DNA from: Planctomycetia bacterium
GTDB lineage: Bacteria; Planctomycetota; Planctomycetia; Pirellulales; Thermoguttaceae
DNA length: 56,882 bases
Assembly: GCA_026401055.1 (NCBI GenBank)
Contig: JAPLNP010000235.1
Coordinates: 1 to 56,882, forward strand
Direction: 5' to 3'
Below the pieces are notes generated by a model that was given only the letters and a program-made list of their open reading frames with translations, made no database searches and was not told the origin of the DNA. The position numbers were made by a program, and so were the translations under genes. Shown here one piece after another: positions 56,325 through 56,882 of the stretch (position 1 is the stretch's first letter; the number at the start of each line of letters is the position of its first letter).

Positions 56325-56882
56325 CTACCAACTGATCGGGTGGGTAGCACGGGATGGCCGGAAGGCGGCTTCCTCCTCTTGCCGCTCGGCCAGGACCGGC
56401 GATGGTCGGTTGCGGTCGTAGTCCGGCACCGGCAAGTAGATCGAGGAACCGAACTGCTCGGCCGGCTTGGGCTCGCCGCGAAGCTGCTGATCGAACGACC
56501 ACTGCGGTGCCGCCAAGCGGGGGGTCTCCGTCATCCTTTCGCCGGGCGACATCGCCGGCATCAACGGCTTCGCGGAAAGCCGTTGCGGCGCGATGTCTTC
56601 TTGAGTGATCAGACTCCAGGTGATTCGGTCCGGGCGGATGTGGTCGGGCCGGATGTCCGGCTGCGAAAGTGTGCCCAACTCGATCCGGTCCGGAAGGTCG
56701 TTGCGGTTGTGGTAGTGCGGCATCGGCTCGTAGGGCTTGCTCGCCTTGGTCTCGGTCTCGATCGGGGCTCGACGCGACGGATCGGGGTCGATGCTCCGGG
56801 TGGAGATGTCGCCCGGGTTGATCCCGTTGAAGATGATCTGGGCACGAGCGTCCCCGGCCCCACCGATGGTGGCGGCGAGGGA
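56325..56882 (-). CDS. unidentified protein, C-terminal part (cut by window edge)
   Basis: An open frame of 185 codons enters from the right edge and ends at 56325. The sequence (SLAATIGGAGDARAQIIFNG, INPGDISTRSIDP, then Pro/Asp/Arg-rich low-complexity with PHYHNRNDLPDRIELGTLSQ) has no family I recognise. It reads as a soluble, partly disordered tail. The 153-base gap to the FabH-like gene holds no obvious promoter. The part inside the window could be misread if the real gene is in another frame, but codon use fits its neighbours. Confidence 0.5.
   Translation of the reverse strand, partial: SLAATIGGAGDARAQIIFNGINPGDISTRSIDPDPSRRAPIETETKASKPYEPMPHYHNRNDLPDRIELGTLSQPDIRPDHIRPDRITWSLITQEDIAPQRLSAKPLMPAMSPGERMTETPRLAAPQWSFDQQLRGEPKPAEQFGSSIYLPVPDYDRNRPSPVLAERQEEEAAFRPSRATHPISW

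Overview
The window looks like chromosomal DNA from a GC-rich planctomycete, most likely of the Pirellulales type. The evidence is family content. There are two DUF1559 pilin-like proteins, two hydrazine-synthase-alpha-like multidomain proteins with C-terminal CxxCH motifs, a LEPR-XLL/PPC secreted protein, a PEP-CTERM-tailed protein and a J-like-domain membrane protein. The housekeeping order polA-coaE-rho-ribH-nusB-ftsY is also present. I see no rRNA, tRNA, CRISPR array, integrase or transposase gene. The long open frames antisense to real genes are codon-bias shadows.

Layout. 1-6.1 kb: exported or secreted proteins (PPC/leishmanolysin-like, transglutaminase-like, a glycosidase-like PEP-CTERM protein, a Tat-exported TIM-barrel isomerase-like protein). 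6.2-10.0 kb (minus): an operon of nagB, a GlmU-like protein, an acyl carrier protein and a LeuA-like DRE-TIM synthase. 10.6-13.4 kb (minus): an ArsR regulator and a CoA-disulfide-reductase/rhodanese/TusA/DsrE fusion, apparently a persulfide-handling unit. 13.6-15.8 kb: LpoB-like and COG3014-like lipoproteins. 15.9-22.3 kb: a GntR/FCD regulator flanked by two matching 13-bp sites, a 5'-truncated DUF1559 gene, a small lipoprotein and a large HzsA-like protein. 22.4-31.5 kb: a broken comB, a methyltransferase, an EboB/TatD-like hydrolase, HEAT-repeat and coiled-coil proteins, and a J-like-domain gene split by one in-frame stop. 31.7-41 kb: polA, coaE, rho, ribH, nusB, ftsY and a POT transporter. 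41-46.5 kb: a methyltransferase, a remnant of a response-regulator gene, a PepSY/response regulator/histidine kinase operon, a small lipoprotein and an intact DUF1559 gene. 46.7-52.7 kb: a second HzsA-like protein and a GH38-like alpha-mannosidase. 52.8-56.9 kb (minus): a membrane protein, a HIRAN-domain protein next to a HipA-like kinase, a FabH-like ketosynthase and an unidentified partial gene.

Two themes stand out. First, the intergenic DNA is full of dispersed palindromic repeats. At least five families recur within these 57 kb, and one 309-bp element has perfect 19-bp terminal inverted repeats and nested arms, so it looks like a MITE. Second, several genes are visibly damaged: a lost metalloprotease end, a transglutaminase cut after its catalytic Cys, comB with an internal deletion and frameshift, a DUF1559 gene without its pilin-like N-terminus, a nonsense codon in the J-like gene, and a response-regulator scrap. 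This is either real gene decay or an assembly problem, which raw reads would settle. The best candidates for a little-described system are the HipA-like kinase/HIRAN cassette, the persulfide unit with its promoter and direct-repeat operator, and the GntR/DUF1559 regulatory arrangement.
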